From DATBLE01 sp963791425 (GTDB lineage: Bacteria; Actinomycetota; Thermoleophilia; Gaiellales; Gaiellaceae): a DNA stretch of 64,000 nucleotides. The DNA is taken from contig CAWBSE010000002.1 of NCBI GenBank assembly GCA_963791425.1, positions 248,001 through 312,000 on the forward strand, given 5' to 3'. Shown piece after piece: positions 43,087 through 51,604 of this stretch (position 1 is the first letter of the stretch; every line of letters starts with the position of its first letter). The position numbers and the translations under genes were made by a program. The notes under the pieces were generated by a model that saw nothing but the letters and a program-made list of their open reading frames with translations, had not been told where the DNA came from and made no database searches.

Positions 43087-44457
43087 ATGCGTTCTTCCCG
43101 CGCAATGTACCTCGCCTGGGTTCGCGACGAGATCGTGCTCGTGGCGCTGCTCAGCGCGTTTCTGGCCTTCTTCCTGCTCAGCCCGGGGCAGCGAAAGCCG
43201 TACGACCTGCCCAGCCTGCGGCTCTTCCTGGACACGGCGGTTCTGCTCGTCTCGGTGATCGTGTGCGTGCTCGCCTACGTCCGTTTCACCGTCGAGCGCA
43301 GGCGATTCGACCTGTACCTGCTGGGCGGCTTCTTCGTGACCGCGGCGACCACCCTGATGTTTTCGATCGCGCCGGTGCTCGACGGCGGCACCGTCGGCAG
43401 GACCGAGGCGTGGGCGGGAATCTGCGGGCGTCTCGCCGCGGCGGCCCTGATCGCCGCTGCCCCGTTCACGAGCGGACGGATCACGACCCGCGCCCGGGCG
43501 ATCGTTGCGGTGGTCGTGCTCGCCGTGTTTCTGTACGCGCTGTGGGCGGTCTTCCGCCGGCTCGGAACTACGCTGCCGCTGCTCGATCCCGGCCACCGCC
43601 AGCCCCACCTGCTGACCGTGGCGGTCGGTCTCCAGGCGATTCTCTGCCTGACGGCGCTCGTCGGCTTCGGCCTGCGCTACCGCGCGCACACGGAGGATCT
43701 CGACCGCTGGCTGGCGTTCGGCGCGACGATCTGGCTGTTCGCGGAGTTGCACACGGTGTTCACGCCGTCGCTGTCCAGCGACAACGTCTCGCAGAGCGAT
43801 TTCCTCCGGCTCGTCTCGTACGGGATCCTGCTCGTCGGCGTCTGGCGTGCGATCCGGGCCGCCGAGTTCGGCCGCGCCGTCGCGGAGGAACGGGCACGCG
43901 TCGCCCGCGAGATCCACGACGGCCTTGCGCAGTACCTCTTCGCGATGTCGACCCAGACCACCCTGCTCGCCGGCGGCGCGCCGGTCGAAAAGGTCCTGCC
44001 CCGCCTGCAGGAGGCGACCAGGGCCGCGCAGCAGGAGGCCCGCTTCGCCGTGCTCGCCCTGTCCTCGGCGAGCGGCGCGACCCAGTTCGACTCCGCCCTG
44101 AACCGGTACGTGGAGTTCCTCACCGCCGACGGGCAGCTCGACGTCGATCTCGAGATCGAGCAGGCGGTCGAGCTCGGCCCGGACGAGCAGATCGAGATCT
44201 TCCGGATCGTGCAGGAGAGCCTCGCGAACGTCCGCCACCACGCGAACGCGCGCCGTGCGACCGTCCTGATCGGCCTACGCGACGGCCAGCGCGTCGTCCG
44301 CATCGTCGACGACGGCGCCGGCTTCGACGACAAGGCCGAGAGCCGCGGGCAGGGCCTCCGCAACATCCGCGACCGGACCGCCGCGATCGGCGGCGCGCTT
44401 CGGCTGGTCAGCCGCCCCGGCAGCGGGACGTCGCTCGAGGTGATCCTCAGGGCCTAG
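43087..44457 (+). CDS. Membrane sensor histidine kinase, HisKA_3 type
   Basis: 456 residues. The N-terminal half has about seven hydrophobic helices (VLVALLSAFLAFFLLS, TAVLLVSVIVCVLAYVRF, YLLGGFFVTAATTLMFSIAP, AIVAVVVLAVFLYALWAVF, TVAVGLQAILCLTALVGFGL and others). The H-box is RVAREIHDGLAQYLFAMSTQ, with phospho-His near residue 278. The ATPase domain has QESLANVRHHANARRATVLI (N box), VRIVDDGAGFDDKAESRGQG (G1) and GSGTSLEV (G2). The membrane domain, not a periplasmic sensor loop, is probably the input. The start may alternatively be ATG 43105. Confidence 0.9.
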   Translation: MRSSRAMYLAWVRDEIVLVALLSAFLAFFLLSPGQRKPYDLPSLRLFLDTAVLLVSVIVCVLAYVRFTVERRRFDLYLLGGFFVTAATTLMFSIAPVLDGGTVGRTEAWAGICGRLAAAALIAAAPFTSGRITTRARAIVAVVVLAVFLYALWAVFRRLGTTLPLLDPGHRQPHLLTVAVGLQAILCLTALVGFGLRYRAHTEDLDRWLAFGATIWLFAELHTVFTPSLSSDNVSQSDFLRLVSYGILLVGVWRAIRAAEFGRAVAEERARVAREIHDGLAQYLFAMSTQTTLLAGGAPVEKVLPRLQEATRAAQQEARFAVLALSSASGATQFDSALNRYVEFLTADGQLDVDLEIEQAVELGPDEQIEIFRIVQESLANVRHHANARRATVLIGLRDGQRVVRIVDDGAGFDDKAESRGQGLRNIRDRTAAIGGALRLVSRPGSGTSLEVILRA

Positions 44458-44458
44458 A

Positions 44459-45925
44459 TCAGGCCGCTTCCTCGAGACTCGGCACGGCCCGGAAGTCCGG
44501 CTCGACGACCACCCGCGGCTCGGGCCGGCGCACCTTGCCGATCAGCACCACCGAGAGCACCGCACCGACGAACAGCAGCGCGGCGCCGACCTGCAGCGCA
44601 CGGTGATAGCCGTCGACGAACTGGGCCGGGTAGCGCGGATCGGCCGAGCCGACAGTCACCTGCGTGGCGACGAGCGTCCCCATGATCGCGATCCCGAGCG
44701 AGCCGCCCACCTGGCGCATGCTGTTGATCACCGCCGAGCCGACGCCCGCCTTGTCGACCGGCACCGAACTCATCGCGGCGGTCGTGGTGGGCGCCATCGT
44801 GATCGCCATCCCCAGTCCGCCGACGACCAGCGCGGGCACGATGTCCCAGAACGACGACCGTGCGTCGAGCGTGCCGAACAGCAGCAGGGAGCCGGTGAGC
44901 AGCGTCAGGCCGCCGGCCATCAGCCAGCGCGGCCCGATCCGGTCGGTGAACCGCCCCGCCACGGGTGCGACGAGGATGATCAGGAGCGTCATCGGCAGGA
45001 ACGCCGCCCCGGTCTTGATCGCGCTGTAGTGCAGGACGTTCTGCAGAAACAGCGAGTTGAAGAAGAAGATGCCGAACATCGCGAGGCCGACGAGCGCCAT
45101 GACGGCGTTGGCCCCGGCGAACGTCGGATTGCGGAACAGCGACAGGTCGAGCATCGGCACGCGCTGACGCAACTCGAGCAGCACGAACGCGGCGAGCGCG
45201 ATCACCCCGAGCGCGAGCAGGCCGAGGACCCGGGTCGAGCCCCAGGCATGCGTGTTCGTCGAGACCAGTCCGTAGGTCAGGGCGAAGAGACCGACGGCCG
45301 AGGTGACGAGCCCGGGCAGATCGAGGCTCTGCTCCCGCGAGGTGTCCTTCGACTCGTCGATGAGGAGCCGGGCGGCGACGACCGCGACGATCCCCACCGG
45401 GATGTTGACGAAGAAGATCCAGCTCCAGCTGATCCGCTCGGTCAGGATCCCGCCGACCAGCGGTCCGATCGCCAGGGCGAGCGCCGAGACGCCCGCCCAG
45501 ATGCCGATCGCGGTGCCGCGCAGCCGCGCCGGGAACGTCGCGGTGATGATCGAGAGCGTCGCCGGGTTCATCAGCGCCGCGCCGACGCCCTGCACGGTGC
45601 GCGCTGCGATCAGCGACGAGGCGCCGCCGGCCAGCCCGCACCAGAGCGACGCGGCCGTGAAGACGACGAGCCCGGTGATGAAGATCCGCCGCCGGCCGAA
45701 CAGGTCGGCGAGCTTCCCGCCGGTCAGCAGCAGCACGCCGAAGGTGAGCGCGTAGGCGTTCACCACCCACTCGAGCTCGGAGACGGAGATGCCGAGGTCG
45801 CTGCGGATCGAGGGCAGTGCGACGTTCACGACCGTGTTGTCGAGCATGATCATGAATAGGCCGAACGAGACGGCGACCAGCGTCCACCACTTGCGGTTGT
45901 CGTCGGTGAAGAGCCGGGCCTTCAT
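44459..45925 (-). CDS. DHA2-family multidrug efflux MFS transporter
   Basis: 488 residues, intact, 14 predicted helices. MFS signatures: FGLFMIMLDNTVVNVALPSI (motif D1-like, with LDxTIVNVALP form), GGKLADLFGRRRIFITGLVV (motif A), LIAARTVQGVGAALMNPATL (motif B), and IGPLVGGILTERISWSWIFF (motif C). It exports drugs using the proton gradient (EmrB/QacA type). The ATG overlaps the upstream pump stop (ATGA). Probably controlled by the divergent MarR gene. Confidence 0.92.
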   Translation of the reverse strand: MKARLFTDDNRKWWTLVAVSFGLFMIMLDNTVVNVALPSIRSDLGISVSELEWVVNAYALTFGVLLLTGGKLADLFGRRRIFITGLVVFTAASLWCGLAGGASSLIAARTVQGVGAALMNPATLSIITATFPARLRGTAIGIWAGVSALALAIGPLVGGILTERISWSWIFFVNIPVGIVAVVAARLLIDESKDTSREQSLDLPGLVTSAVGLFALTYGLVSTNTHAWGSTRVLGLLALGVIALAAFVLLELRQRVPMLDLSLFRNPTFAGANAVMALVGLAMFGIFFFNSLFLQNVLHYSAIKTGAAFLPMTLLIILVAPVAGRFTDRIGPRWLMAGGLTLLTGSLLLFGTLDARSSFWDIVPALVVGGLGMAITMAPTTTAAMSSVPVDKAGVGSAVINSMRQVGGSLGIAIMGTLVATQVTVGSADPRYPAQFVDGYHRALQVGAALLFVGAVLSVVLIGKVRRPEPRVVVEPDFRAVPSLEEAA

Positions 45926-47428
45926 GCTGCCGCCTCGACCTTCACCGCGCCGCCGCGCTCGAACCCGGGCTCCGGCTCGGCCTCGGCCGGGCTTCGACTC
46001 GAGCATCACCGCCGCGAGCACCGCGCCGAGCCGCCGCCAGGGCGGCGAGGACGTAGAACGCGATCTGGAAGCCGTGCGTCAGCGCCGGGGCCGCTGAAGG
46101 CGTCGGCTCCGGCGTGCGCGTCGACGTAGCGGGTCGTGAACGTGGTCGCGACCGTGGTCGCGAGCGCGACGCCGATCGCGCCGCCGATCTGCTGGCGTGG
46201 TGTTGATCAGGCCCGAGGCGATGCCGGCGTCGGACTGGCGAACGCCGGTCAGGCCGCCGATCGACATCGGCACGAACGCGAGCGCCAGCCCGAGGCCGCT
46301 GATGATGAACGCCGGGAACAGGTCGGTGAAGTAGTGGCCGTGCACGGGCAGCCGGGCGAAGAGCAGGAGCGCCACGGTCGAGAGCGCGAGCCCGGCCGGC
46401 AGCACCTGCCGGATGCCGATCCGGGTGACGAGCGCCTGGGCGACGGCGGAGAACACGATGATCGTCAGCGTCAGGCCGATGTACGCGACGCCGGTCTTGA
46501 GCGCCGAGTAGTGCAGCACCTGCTGCATGTAGAGCGTGAGCAGGAAGAACTGGGCGAAGATCGCGCCGCCCATCAGCAGGCCGCTGACGTTCGACGCGGT
46601 CAGCGTGCGCAGCCGGAAGATCCGCAGCGGCAGCAGCGGCGCCTTCGAGCGCAACTCGATCACGAAGAACGCGGCGATCAGCGCCGCGGACGCGGCGAGC
46701 AGCCCGATCGTCGTCGGCCGTCGCCCAGCCGTGCTGGGTCGCGCGCGTCAGCGCGTAGACGAGCAGCATCAGCCCGCCGGTGATCGACGCGGCGCCGGCG
46801 AGGTCGAAGTGCCGGTGGCCGAGGTCGGCGCGGCTCTCGCGCAGCAGCACCGGGGCTGAGCGCGATCACCAGCAGCGCCGACCGGCACGTTGATGAAGAA
46901 GATCCACGACCAGCTGAGGGCGCTCGTCAGCGCGCCGCCGAGCAGCACGCCGGCCGCGCCGCCGCTGCCGGAGGCCGCGCCCCAGATGCCGAGCGCGAGG
47001 TTGCGCTCGCGGCCCTCGCGGAACGTCGTGGTCAGGATCGACAGCGCCGCGGGCGAGAGCAGCGCCGCGCCGAGCCCCTGCAGCGCGCGGAAGGCGATCA
47101 GCGAGCCCTCCGACCAGGCGAGCCCGTCGAGCAGCGAGCTGACCGTGAACAGCGCCAGGCCGGCCATGAACAGCCGCCGGCGGCCGAGCAGGTCGGCGAG
47201 CCGGCCGCCGAGCAGCAGCACGCCGCCGAAGAAGATCGCGTAGGCGGTGATCACCCACTGCAGGCTCTCCTGCGAGAAGTTGAGGTCGGTCCTGATCGAC
47301 GGCAGCGCCACGTTCACGATCGCGACGTCGAGGACGACCATGAACTGGGCGGCGACGATCAGCGCGAGCGCCAACCAGCGCCGGCGGTCCTGGTCTCCGA
47401 CTGCTGCCTGTGTCACAATTTCGTGCAC
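45922..47428 (-). CDS. DHA2-family multidrug efflux MFS transporter, frameshifted
   Basis: About 500 residues. The first 170 are in one frame: LALALIVAAQFMVVLDVAIV, LGGRLADLLGRRRLFMAGLA, FRALQGLGAALLSPAALSIL, and GVLLGGALTSALSWSWIFFI. Later frames carry IELRSKAPLLPLRIFRLRTL, FFLLTLYMQQVLHYSALKTG and AFVPMSIGGLTGVRQSDAGI. The true C-terminus, in a third frame, reads ERGGAVKVEAAA and stops at 45922. Four or more frame changes occur, likely sequencing error. The GTG at 47428 and the ATG at 47432 (better spaced from GGGGGGAG) are both possible starts. Confidence 0.78.
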
Positions 47429-47449
47429 TCATTCGTTTCTCCCCCCGAT

Positions 47450-47487
47450 CGTTGTGTTGCACCACGATAACAAATCACAACGTTTGT
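47450..47487. promoter_or_regulatory. Inverted repeats between MarR gene and efflux operon
   Basis: CGTTGTG (47450-47456) is exactly complementary to CACAACG (47476-47482). A second, overlapping repeat is ACAAA (47470-47474) with TTTGT (47483-47487). The AT-rich island in GC-rich DNA lies between divergent starts. TACACT at 47493-47498 could be the marR -10 box. MarR proteins typically bind such sites and repress both themselves and the pump. Confidence 0.6.
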
Positions 47488-47508
47488 CGCGCTACACTTA
47501 TTCCGACG

Positions 47509-48019
47509 ATGACGACCCCGGCCCTCGAAACGCCCGTCTCGCCCGGTGCAGCGGGTCGCCAAGGAGCTCGCTGCGAGCAGCGGCTTCCTGCTCGCCCGGC
47601 TCGGCATCGGCTTCAAGACGAAGGCGATCGCGAGGGTCGAGCAGGCCGGCTACGAGCTCTACGACTACAGCGTCCTGGCGATCCTCGCCGAGGGCGCCCG
47701 CGAGACGCAGGCGACGATCGCCGACGCGCTCGCGCTCGATCCCAGCCGGCTCGTCGCCCTGCTCGACTCTCTGGAGAAGAAGGGCCTGGTCGTGCGCCAG
47801 CGCGACCCGCAGGACCGCCGCCGCCACGTGGTCAGCATCACCGCCGCGGGCAAGCGCGAGCACGCCCGGCTCCGCGGGATGATCCAGCAGCTCGAGGACG
47901 AGTTCCTCGCGCCGCTCGACGCGGAGAGCCGCAAGACCCTCCACGAGCTGCTCGTGCGGCTCGCGACGCAGAACGACCCGCGCTGCGCGTTCGCCCCCGC
48001 CGCACCGCCCGCCGCCTAG
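47509..48019 (+). CDS. MarR-family transcriptional regulator, one frameshift near the start
   Basis: About 168 residues. The ATG at 47509 begins MTTPALETPVSP; after a frame change near 47545 the protein continues VQRVAKELAASSGFLLARLG. GTG 47546 would be an alternative start without a frameshift. The winged helix is clear: ETQATIADALALDPSRLVAL with LDSLEKKGLVVRQRDPQDRR and RHVVSITAAGKREHARL. It is divergent from two drug exporters and presumably represses them until a ligand binds. A possible -10 just 11 bp before ATG 47509 suggests a nearly leaderless mRNA. Confidence 0.85.
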
Positions 48020-48055
48020 CACCGCCGTCCGGCAGGGGGAGCATTCTGGCGGGCG

Positions 48056-48781
48056 ATGCCGGAGACCGCCGTCCCCGCGGACGATCCGTCGTGCGCGCCG
48101 CGGTTGCTCGCGGCGGCCCGCGAGGCACGGAACGACGCGGCGCCGTTCGCGCTCGCATCGGGCGGGCTCCTCGTCCTCCTCGCGATCATCAGCAAGCACG
48201 CGGGCTGGACGCTGCTCGACCGGCAGATCTGGTGGTTCTGGCTGGTCGTCGCCGCACCGTGGATCCTGCTCTCCGCCGTCCTGCTGCTCGGGCTCTCGCG
48301 GCTGGCCGAGCACGACCGCCGGCGGGAGATCGTGATCGGCCTGCTGACGATCGTCTGGGCCTTCACCGTCGCCGGCGTGGTCGTGATGCTGATGTCGCTC
48401 CTCTCGAAGTCCGGCTCGAACATCACCGGCCGCGAGCTGCTGCTCAGCGCAGGCGTGGTGCTGTTCACGAACGGCGTCGCGTTCGGTCTCGCCTTCTGGG
48501 AGCTCGACTGCGGCGGGCCGGTCGCCCGTGCGCTGGCCGCCGAGCGGCGGGCGCCCGATTTCCAGTTCCCGCAGGACGACAACCCCGACGTCGCCCGCGA
48601 CGACTGGGCACCGCGGCTCTGGGACTACCTGTACGTATCGCTGACGAACACGATGGCGTTCAGCCCGACCGACACGCTGCCGCTGACGCGGTCGGCGAAG
48701 CGGCTGATGTCGGCCGAGTCGACGCTCTCAGGGCTGACGATCCTCCTCGTCGCGGCGCGCGCGGTCAACATCCTGAAGTAA
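48056..48781 (+). CDS. Conserved integral membrane protein, unknown function
   Basis: 241 residues, intact. Four hydrophobic segments: PFALASGGLLVLLAIISK, WWFWLVVAAPWILLSAVLLL, IGLLTIVWAFTVAGVVVMLM and LSAGVVLFTNGVAFGLAFWE. A soluble region carries FPQDDNPDVARDDWAPRLWD. A final conserved stretch, LYVSLTNTMAFSPTDTLPLT, leads into RSAKRLMSAESTLSGLTILL. The last part resembles the pore-proximal region of ion-channel-like membrane proteins, but this is a weak hint only. A strong terminator follows directly. Confidence 0.75.
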   Translation: MPETAVPADDPSCAPRLLAAAREARNDAAPFALASGGLLVLLAIISKHAGWTLLDRQIWWFWLVVAAPWILLSAVLLLGLSRLAEHDRRREIVIGLLTIVWAFTVAGVVVMLMSLLSKSGSNITGRELLLSAGVVLFTNGVAFGLAFWELDCGGPVARALAAERRAPDFQFPQDDNPDVARDDWAPRLWDYLYVSLTNTMAFSPTDTLPLTRSAKRLMSAESTLSGLTILLVAARAVNILK

Positions 48782-48783
48782 TG

Positions 48784-48809
48784 GAGAAGCCCCGCAAGCG
48801 GGGCTTCTC
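48784..48809 (+). terminator. Strong intrinsic terminator hairpin
   Basis: GAGAAGCCCCGC and GCGGGGCTTCTC form a 12-bp perfect stem with a 2-base apex, 2 bp after the membrane protein stop. It also lies directly beyond the 3' end of rnpB on the other strand and may stop both transcripts. Confidence 0.85.
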
Positions 48810-48811
48810 GG

Positions 48812-49162
48812 TAGCAGGCCTGTAAGCCGGATTCTGTCTTGGGTGACCATCTCTCTAGGCCCACGGTTGCCCGGGGGCTCGAGCGGTGTACCCGGTTCCT
48901 CGGCGGGCCGCGTCATCGGAACCTGCTTCACCTTGCACCGAACGGGGTTTGGCTAGCCGCCGTGTCACCACGGCGCTGGTGGGCTCTTACCCCACCTTTT
49001 CACCCTTACCGCCGGCGTCTCCGGAGAGTTGTCGCCGGAGGCGGTCTCCTTTCTGTGCCACTTTCCGTCGGCTTTCGCCGCCTGGGGTTTCCCCAGCGTT
49101 CTGCCCTTTGGTGTCCGGACTTTCCTCGAAGCTCGCGCCTCGCGGTCACCCGGCCTGCACGT
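48812..49162 (-). ncRNA. rnpB: RNase P RNA, bacterial class A
   Basis: The minus strand carries the universal 5' core GAGGAAAGTCCGGAC (complement around 49114-49128) and the 3' core GACAGAATCCGGCTTACAG (complement at 48819-48837). GCAGGCC near the 5' end pairs with GGCCTGC at the 3' end to form helix P1. The length of about 350 nt is normal. It is the catalytic RNA that matures tRNA 5' ends. A possible -10 (TACCAT) lies at 49172-49167. Ends are approximate. Confidence 0.95.
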
Positions 49163-49190
49163 CGAATGGTAGCGCCCGGGCGGATACGAC

Positions 49191-49219
49191 TGGACGAATC
49201 CGGAGATCGCCCGTACCCT
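49191..49219 (+). promoter_or_regulatory. Putative sigma-70 promoter for rpmE and sigma gene
   Basis: TGGACG (49191-49196) as -35 and TACCCT (49214-49219) as -10 are 17 bp apart, with the transcription start expected near 49226. It is back to back with the rnpB promoter on the other strand. Confidence 0.45.
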
Positions 49220-49234
49220 GTTGGGGCAGGGAAT

Positions 49235-49257
49235 ACGCCCGTCCCCCGGGGCGTTTT
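49235..49257 (+). promoter_or_regulatory. Terminator-like hairpin in the rpmE leader, possible attenuator
   Basis: ACGCCC (49235-49240) and GGGCGT (49249-49254) form a 6-bp stem with an 8-base loop followed by TTTTC. It lies inside the predicted leader, 97 bp before the rpmE start, where no upstream plus-strand gene needs a terminator. Confidence 0.4.
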
Positions 49258-49353
49258 CATCTGTGTGCGTTCGAACGCGTAGGGCTGGGTACTGCCATCC
49301 CGAGTGAACCAGCGCTCGAACGCCGTGTCTCGACCCGAGGAGCCGATTTGACC

Positions 49354-49569
49354 ATGCACCCGAACAGTGTGATTGCCACCGTGCGCTGCACGTCGTGCAG
49401 CGAGGTCTTCACGACCCGCTCGACGAAAAGCGAGATCACGGTGGATGTGTGCTCGAAGTGCCACCCGGCGTACACCGGGCTCGAGCGCACGACCTCGTCC
49501 GGCAGCCGCATCGAGCGCTTCGAGCGCCGGCGCGCCCGGACACTGACCCCCCTAGGAGGTACTACGTGA
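49354..49569 (+). CDS. rpmE: Ribosomal protein L31 (bL31)
   Basis: 71 residues. MHPNSVIATVRCTSCSEVFT, then RSTKSEITVDVCSKCHPAYT and SGSRIERFERRRA. The CxxC pairs (CTSC, CSKC) mark the zinc-binding C+ form of L31 used when zinc is plentiful. TTG 49348 is an alternative start with better spacing from AGGAG. The last codons contain AGGAGGT, which serves as ribosome site for the sigma gene, whose GTG overlaps the stop. L31 bridges the ribosomal subunits. Confidence 0.9.
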   Translation: MHPNSVIATVRCTSCSEVFTTRSTKSEITVDVCSKCHPAYTGLERTTSSGSRIERFERRRARTLTPLGGTT

Positions 49570-50480
49570 GCAACGCAGCAGACGTACTGGAAATCGACGA
49601 CGAGCCGGTGGAGCTCGACCTGTCCTACGACCCGGCCGCGGGTGAGCTCAGCGACTCGCTCTCGGTGTTCATGAACCAGCTCGGCCGCTACCCGCTGCTC
49701 ACCGCCGCGGAGGAGGTCGAACTGGCCAAGCAGATCGAGCGCGGCAACACCGCGGCGAAGGAGCGGATGATCAACTCCAACCTGCGCCTCGTCGTGCACA
49801 TCGCGCGGCGCTACGTCGGCCACAACGTGCCGCTCGGCGACCTCGTCCAGGAGGGCGTGATCGGGCTGAACCGCGCCGCGGAGAAGTTCGACTGGCGCAA
49901 GGGGTTCAAGTTCTCCACGTATGCCACGTGGTGGATCCGCCAGGCCTGCCAGCGCGCGGTCGCCAACCAGTCGAAGACGATCCGCATCCCCGTGCATGTC
50001 GACGAGCGCCGGAACAAGCTGCGGCGCACGCGGCAGCAGTTCGAGATGAAGCACGGCCGCGAGCCGTCGCTCGAGGAGCTCGCCGAGATCGCCGGGCTGT
50101 CGGTCGAGCATGCGCGCGAGGCGCTCGACGCCGTCGAGGCGTCGGTGTCGCTGAACACCCGCCTCGGTGACGGCGACGCGGAGCTCGGCGAGCTCTTCGC
50201 CGACTCCGAGTCGGTCGATCCCGAGCTGGCTGCCGACGACTCGCTGCGCGGCCGCGCCGTGCGCGAGGCGCTCGAGCGGCTGCCCGAGCGGGAGCGGCGC
50301 GTGATCGAGATGCGCTTCGGCTTCGACGGCGAGACGTTCGCCCTCGAGGCGATCGGTCGCGAGCTCGGCATCTCACGCGAGCGCGTCCGCCAGGTCGAGC
50401 GTGAGGCGTTCGCCCGGCTCGCGTCGGAGCTCGAGAACGTGGTCGCCGCCGACGCGGACGACCTGGCCGACTCGGCCTGA
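49566..50480 (+). CDS. Sigma-70 family RNA polymerase sigma factor (second primary-like)
   Basis: 304 residues. Region 1.2 (DSLSVFMNQLGRYPLLTAAE), 2.1-2.2 (NLRLVVHIARRYVGHNVPLG), 2.3-2.4 (KFSTYATWWIRQACQRAVAN), 3 (RRNKLRRTRQQFEMKHGREP) and 4.2 (LEAIGRELGISRERVRQVER) are complete. Region 1.1 is short and acidic (LEIDDEPVELDLSYDP). It is coupled to rpmE by GTGA with AGGAGGT 7 bp upstream. It is probably a group 2 (non-essential primary-like) factor. An intrinsic terminator follows. Confidence 0.92.
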   Translation: MSNAADVLEIDDEPVELDLSYDPAAGELSDSLSVFMNQLGRYPLLTAAEEVELAKQIERGNTAAKERMINSNLRLVVHIARRYVGHNVPLGDLVQEGVIGLNRAAEKFDWRKGFKFSTYATWWIRQACQRAVANQSKTIRIPVHVDERRNKLRRTRQQFEMKHGREPSLEELAEIAGLSVEHAREALDAVEASVSLNTRLGDGDAELGELFADSESVDPELAADDSLRGRAVREALERLPERERRVIEMRFGFDGETFALEAIGRELGISRERVRQVEREAFARLASELENVVAADADDLADSA

Positions 50481-50503
50481 GTCGAGCGTCGCGACACGGA
50501 ACG

Positions 50504-50535
50504 GAAAGGGCCCTTCGGGGCCCTTTCGCTTTTTT
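50504..50535. terminator. Rho-independent terminator, shared by convergent genes
   Basis: GAAAGGGCCC, loop TTCG, GGGCCCTTTC: a 10-bp perfect stem with a stable UUCG tetraloop, then CGC and a run of six Ts. It ends the sigma transcript. Read on the other strand it lies directly after the zinc-ribbon gene's likely stop. Confidence 0.93.
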
Positions 50536-50745
50536 AGAGCGCCGGCGCGTCGGTGAGCGCTCGGCCGCAACGGCCTCGCCGTGCAGCTCGAGCCCGCACT
50601 GCGGGCAGCCGATCCCGTCGGAGCGGTGGAGCAGGAACTCCCCGCAGACGGGGCACTCCAGGCTGGCGCGGCGAAGGATCGCGATCAGCTCCTGGTCGAG
50701 GCTGCGAAGCAGAGAGCTCACATTCTCCGTCATAGCCACGCTCAC
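50534..50745 (-). CDS. Zinc-ribbon small protein in lexA operon, 3' end frameshifted
   Basis: About 70 residues. After MTENVSSLLRSLDQELIAIL comes LECPVCGEFLLHRSDGIGCP, then QCGLEL: two CPxCG knuckles forming a zinc ribbon. GTG 50745 overlaps the lexA stop (GTGA). In the given sequence the frame does not stop and runs on through the terminator. A TAA one frame away (50536-50534), inside the T-run, is the natural end, so a one-base error is likely. SOS co-regulation with lexA is inferred. Confidence 0.65.
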
Positions 50746-51371
50746 AGAGAGCGAAACACCCCGATCACCTTGCCGAGGATGTCGACGTGGGCCGCGTAGA
50801 TCGGCTGGTACGCGTCGTTCTCCGGCTGGAGCCGCACGCGCGTCCCGTCTCGGAAGAAGCGCTTGACGGTCGCCTCGTCGGCCGACTCGTCGTCGCCGAC
50901 GAGGGCCACGACGATGTCGCCGTCGCGGGCGTCCTGCTGCCGGTGCACGACGATGTAGTCGTTCTCGAGGATGCCGGCGTCCTGCATCGAGTCGCCCCGG
51001 ACGCGGAGGAGGAACTCCTCCCCGCCCTTCGAGAGCGGCTCGGGAACCGAGATGTACGCGTCGACGTTGTGCTCGGCCAGCAGCGGCCCACCGGCGGCGA
51101 TCTGCCCGATGAGCGGCAGCGCGTGCACCGTCCCGCCCTCGTGACCGACCGGCTCGGACTTGACGCGGCCGGTCAATTCCAGGGCGCGCGGCTTGGTCGG
51201 GTCGCGCTTGATCAGCCCGGCGCGCTCGAGGTTGGCGAGGTGCGCGTGCACGGTCGACGGAGAGGCCAGCCCGACCTGCTCGCCGATCTCGCGAACGGTG
51301 GGCGGGTAGCCGTGCTCGTCGACGTACGTGACGAGGAACTCCCAGATCTCCTGCTGCCGTTTGGTGAGCAA
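50742..51371 (-). CDS. lexA: LexA SOS repressor
   Basis: 209 residues from TTG 51371. The N-terminal winged HTH is LTKRQQEIWEFLVTYVDEHG with PPTVREIGEQVGLASPSTVH. The self-cleavage Ala-Gly is in PLIGQIAAGGPLLAEH. The peptidase serine is in LRVRGDSMQDAGILENDY. The lysine is in ADEATVKRFF. This TTG has GGGAG 4 bp upstream. The ATG at 51395 would place the operator inside the gene, so it is rejected. It represses DNA-damage genes including itself. Confidence 0.95.
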   Translation of the reverse strand: MLTKRQQEIWEFLVTYVDEHGYPPTVREIGEQVGLASPSTVHAHLANLERAGLIKRDPTKPRALELTGRVKSEPVGHEGGTVHALPLIGQIAAGGPLLAEHNVDAYISVPEPLSKGGEEFLLRVRGDSMQDAGILENDYIVVHRQQDARDGDIVVALVGDDESADEATVKRFFRDGTRVRLQPENDAYQPIYAAHVDILGKVIGVFRSL

Positions 51372-51388
51372 AGCACTCCCTTCGGGTG

Positions 51389-51402
51389 CGAACATGTGTT
51401 CG
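51389..51402. promoter_or_regulatory. LexA-binding SOS (Cheo) box
   Basis: CGAACATGTGTTCG matches the Gram-positive SOS box CGAACNNNNGTTCG exactly. It ends 18 bp before the chosen lexA start, implying autoregulation. Confidence 0.92.
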
Positions 51403-51466
51403 AGAGTAGCTACGACTCCGGACGGCGTCAAGGGTGGCTGCCCGGCACCGCTAGACTGTCCGGCGC

Positions 51467-51551
<85 letters not shown>

Positions 51552-51604
51552 TGCCCCGGAGCCCGCGGTTCGCCGCGGGCTCCGGCGTTAGTCTCTCCGG
51601 AGGA

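Noticed and set aside
48839..49569. Open frames of 60-230 codons across 48.8-49.5 kb
   Set aside because: They overlap RNase P RNA and the rpmE promoter; only the rpmE part of one frame is real.
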